Position numbers and translations under genes: made by a program. Of a DNA stretch of 7,762 bases, positions 6,645 to 7,762 are shown piece by piece. The DNA lies in assembly GCA_955652455.1 (NCBI GenBank), contig CATPBU010000106.1, positions 1-7,762 on the forward strand. The letters run 5' to 3'. The DNA comes from Candidatus Dormiibacterota bacterium. GTDB lineage: Bacteria; Chloroflexota; Dormibacteria; UBA8260. Position 1 is the first letter of the stretch, and every line of letters starts with the position of its first letter. Under the pieces are notes generated by a model. That model had not been told where the DNA came from and did no database searches. It worked only from the letters and a program-made list of their open reading frames with translations.

Positions 6645-6688
6645 CGGAACCGCTTTGGCGGTGCCGGCGTGCGGCGCTCGCCTAACCC

Positions 6689-7762
6689 TTAGGCCTTGAC
6701 CTCGTAGACCCGGGTGCCCCAGTTGGCATCGGGGTACTGCCGCGACACTGGCGGGATGTATTCCGAACCCATCCAGATCTCGTCGGTGGAGGCATCGAAG
6801 ACCGCGTACGAGTAGTCACCCCAGCGGCATCCGGGCGGGAAGCCACCACCGCAGGTGAAGTCGTCGAAGTACGGCCCGTTGCCCGTGGCAGCCACGAATA
6901 TCGAGCCAGCATTCTTGCTGTTCTTGCCATCGGGAACCACCGCGTAGGCAGCGCTGGGATTGGTGGTGCCGTTGGTGATGGAGAACGACATCTCGACCGT
7001 GCCATCCGCGGCTTGCAAAATCGCCGGGTAGAGGATGTACAGGCCGCTTGCCGCAATGTAGCCCTGGTGCTTGATGTGCGCCTTGACGGTGAGCGAGCCA
7101 TGCAGCGAGGGCTCGATATCGAACCAGGCTGCCCCATCGCGCGGCGTGGTATCGCCCTTGACGAGGATAGCTGTCGACAGGGCCCCCATCAGGTTGCCGT
7201 TGATGTACTCCACCTGTTGCATGCGGTCGTCATCCGAGTTGAGATTCAGTCCGTTCGGCTGGGGCGCCGTGTTGGGCTGAGCATAGAGCTCGCTGTTGAT
7301 GACCGTCGGATTGCTCAGCGTGGGGAAGCCACCGGCAGTCACTGCAGCCTGATTGGTGATGGCGAAGACGCCCAGGCGATGGTCGAAGGAGGTATTATTG
7401 CCGTTGGCGTCGACCACGAACGAGTGCAGCAGGTATTCGGCGGGGGCATTGGCATCATAGGTGATGGCCGGCTGCAGCGTCTCGATCAGGATGCCCTGGT
7501 CGCTGAGGTTGGGGAACTCCACAAAGTTGGCAGGCACAGTTGCCGCGAGCTGCGACTTGGAGATCGCGTATACCTCGGCTCCGTTGAAGATAGGGCTGGG
7601 CTGGGCGATGGGGAACTCATTGCCGCTGGTGTAGAGGTTGTAGGCATCGATGCCCAGCAGCGGCTGGTCGGCGAAGCAGGGGCACCCACGGCCACCTGGA
7701 TCGGTCGAGTCGAACTTATAGAAAGCGATGGAACCATCCTGGTGGAGCACGGTGACATCGAG
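6689..7762 (-). CDS. Secreted protein of unknown function, C-terminal part (cut by window edge)
   Basis: The visible part is 357 residues ending at TAA 6691-6689. The frame stays open to the right edge, so the start and any signal peptide lie outside; the GTG at 7750 is internal. I do not recognise a characterised family. The pattern QPLLGIDAYNLYTSGNEFPI...FNGAEVYAISKSQLA (visible residues 33-73), then alternating strands with many Asn/Gly/Thr, WGDYSYAVFDASTDEIWMGSEYI and a WGTRVYEVKA end, looks like a large extracellular beta-rich, possibly beta-propeller, protein. Such sequences are common among bacterial secreted proteins of unknown function. There are no catalytic motifs I can name. Cysteines at visible residues 27, 29, 304 and 312 could form disulfides. 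Base composition is lower in GC than its neighbours (about 58% in two hand-counted lines, against 77% in a decarboxylase line), suggesting a different origin. Confidence 0.85.
   Translation of the reverse strand, partial: LDVTVLHQDGSIAFYKFDSTDPGGRGCPCFADQPLLGIDAYNLYTSGNEFPIAQPSPIFNGAEVYAISKSQLAATVPANFVEFPNLSDQGILIETLQPAITYDANAPAEYLLHSFVVDANGNNTSFDHRLGVFAITNQAAVTAGGFPTLSNPTVINSELYAQPNTAPQPNGLNLNSDDDRMQQVEYINGNLMGALSTAILVKGDTTPRDGAAWFDIEPSLHGSLTVKAHIKHQGYIAASGLYILYPAILQAADGTVEMSFSITNGTTNPSAAYAVVPDGKNSKNAGSIFVAATGNGPYFDDFTCGGGFPPGCRWGDYSYAVFDASTDEIWMGSEYIPPVSRQYPDANWGTRVYEVKA

Larger units (their letters stand above)
6133..6688. other. 556-bp region without an intact gene, holding a decarboxylase gene fragment
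   Basis: The first part (6133-6361) shows no recognisable gene, RNA or motif; it includes an 8-base C homopolymer at 6325-6332. The middle (6362-6618) is the duplicated decarboxylase fragment. The end (6619-6688) contains a strong hairpin and a short tail before the convergent stop of the last gene. A plus-strand frame is open from GTG 6261 to 6692, but only its duplicated middle part resembles any protein. Confidence 0.7.

Noticed and set aside
6261..6692. A functional small gene containing the decarboxylase fragment
   Set aside because: Only the middle matches the enzyme; the ends look random, there is no ribosome binding site at GTG 6261, and all catalytic residues are missing.

Overview
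This is a high-GC bacterial chromosomal segment, with most genes near 70% GC or above by eye. It starts inside a core gene (purA) and ends inside a gene of visibly lower GC. The base composition and an apparently leaderless gene would suit an Actinomycetota-like organism. Other high-GC phyla such as Dormibacterota or Chloroflexota cannot be excluded, and nothing here fixes the taxon.

Layout. (1) 1-402, minus strand: the N-terminal 134 residues of adenylosuccinate synthetase (purA), cut by the window edge. (2) 706-2392, plus strand: a compact three-gene cluster. It encodes a TasA/camelysin-like secreted protein, a SipW-type (archaeal/sporulation-type) signal peptidase I with a Ser/His active site, and a short secreted fibronectin-III-like protein. 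The two secreted proteins share the same signal-peptide signature (AAW-x-VT...GSTFATG), so the peptidase and its likely substrates are encoded together. A strong hairpin separates the first gene from the second. (3) 2427-3386, minus strand: an alpha/beta hydrolase of the epoxide-hydrolase type, apparently expressed from a leaderless promoter. It is divergent from a GNAT acetyltransferase at 3416-3880. (4) 3919-4416, minus strand: a lipoprotein with the 'secreted repeat of unknown function' (PF03640-like). (5) 4735-6132, plus strand: a PLP-dependent group II decarboxylase of the aromatic-amino-acid-decarboxylase superfamily. (6) 6362-6618: a nearly identical 257-bp copy of an internal piece of that decarboxylase, lacking the catalytic residues, followed by a strong hairpin. 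(7) 6689-7762, minus strand: the C-terminal part of a secreted protein of unknown function, with lower GC than its neighbours.

The most coherent functional unit is the TasA-like / SipW-like / Fn3 cluster. By analogy with Bacillus tapA-sipW-tasA it may make an extracellular fibre or matrix protein, processed by a dedicated membrane peptidase. The most unusual structural signal is the decarboxylase fragment duplication beside a gene of foreign-looking composition. This is either a recent rearrangement or transfer boundary, or an assembly join. The remaining genes are single metabolic or envelope genes with no evident shared pathway.
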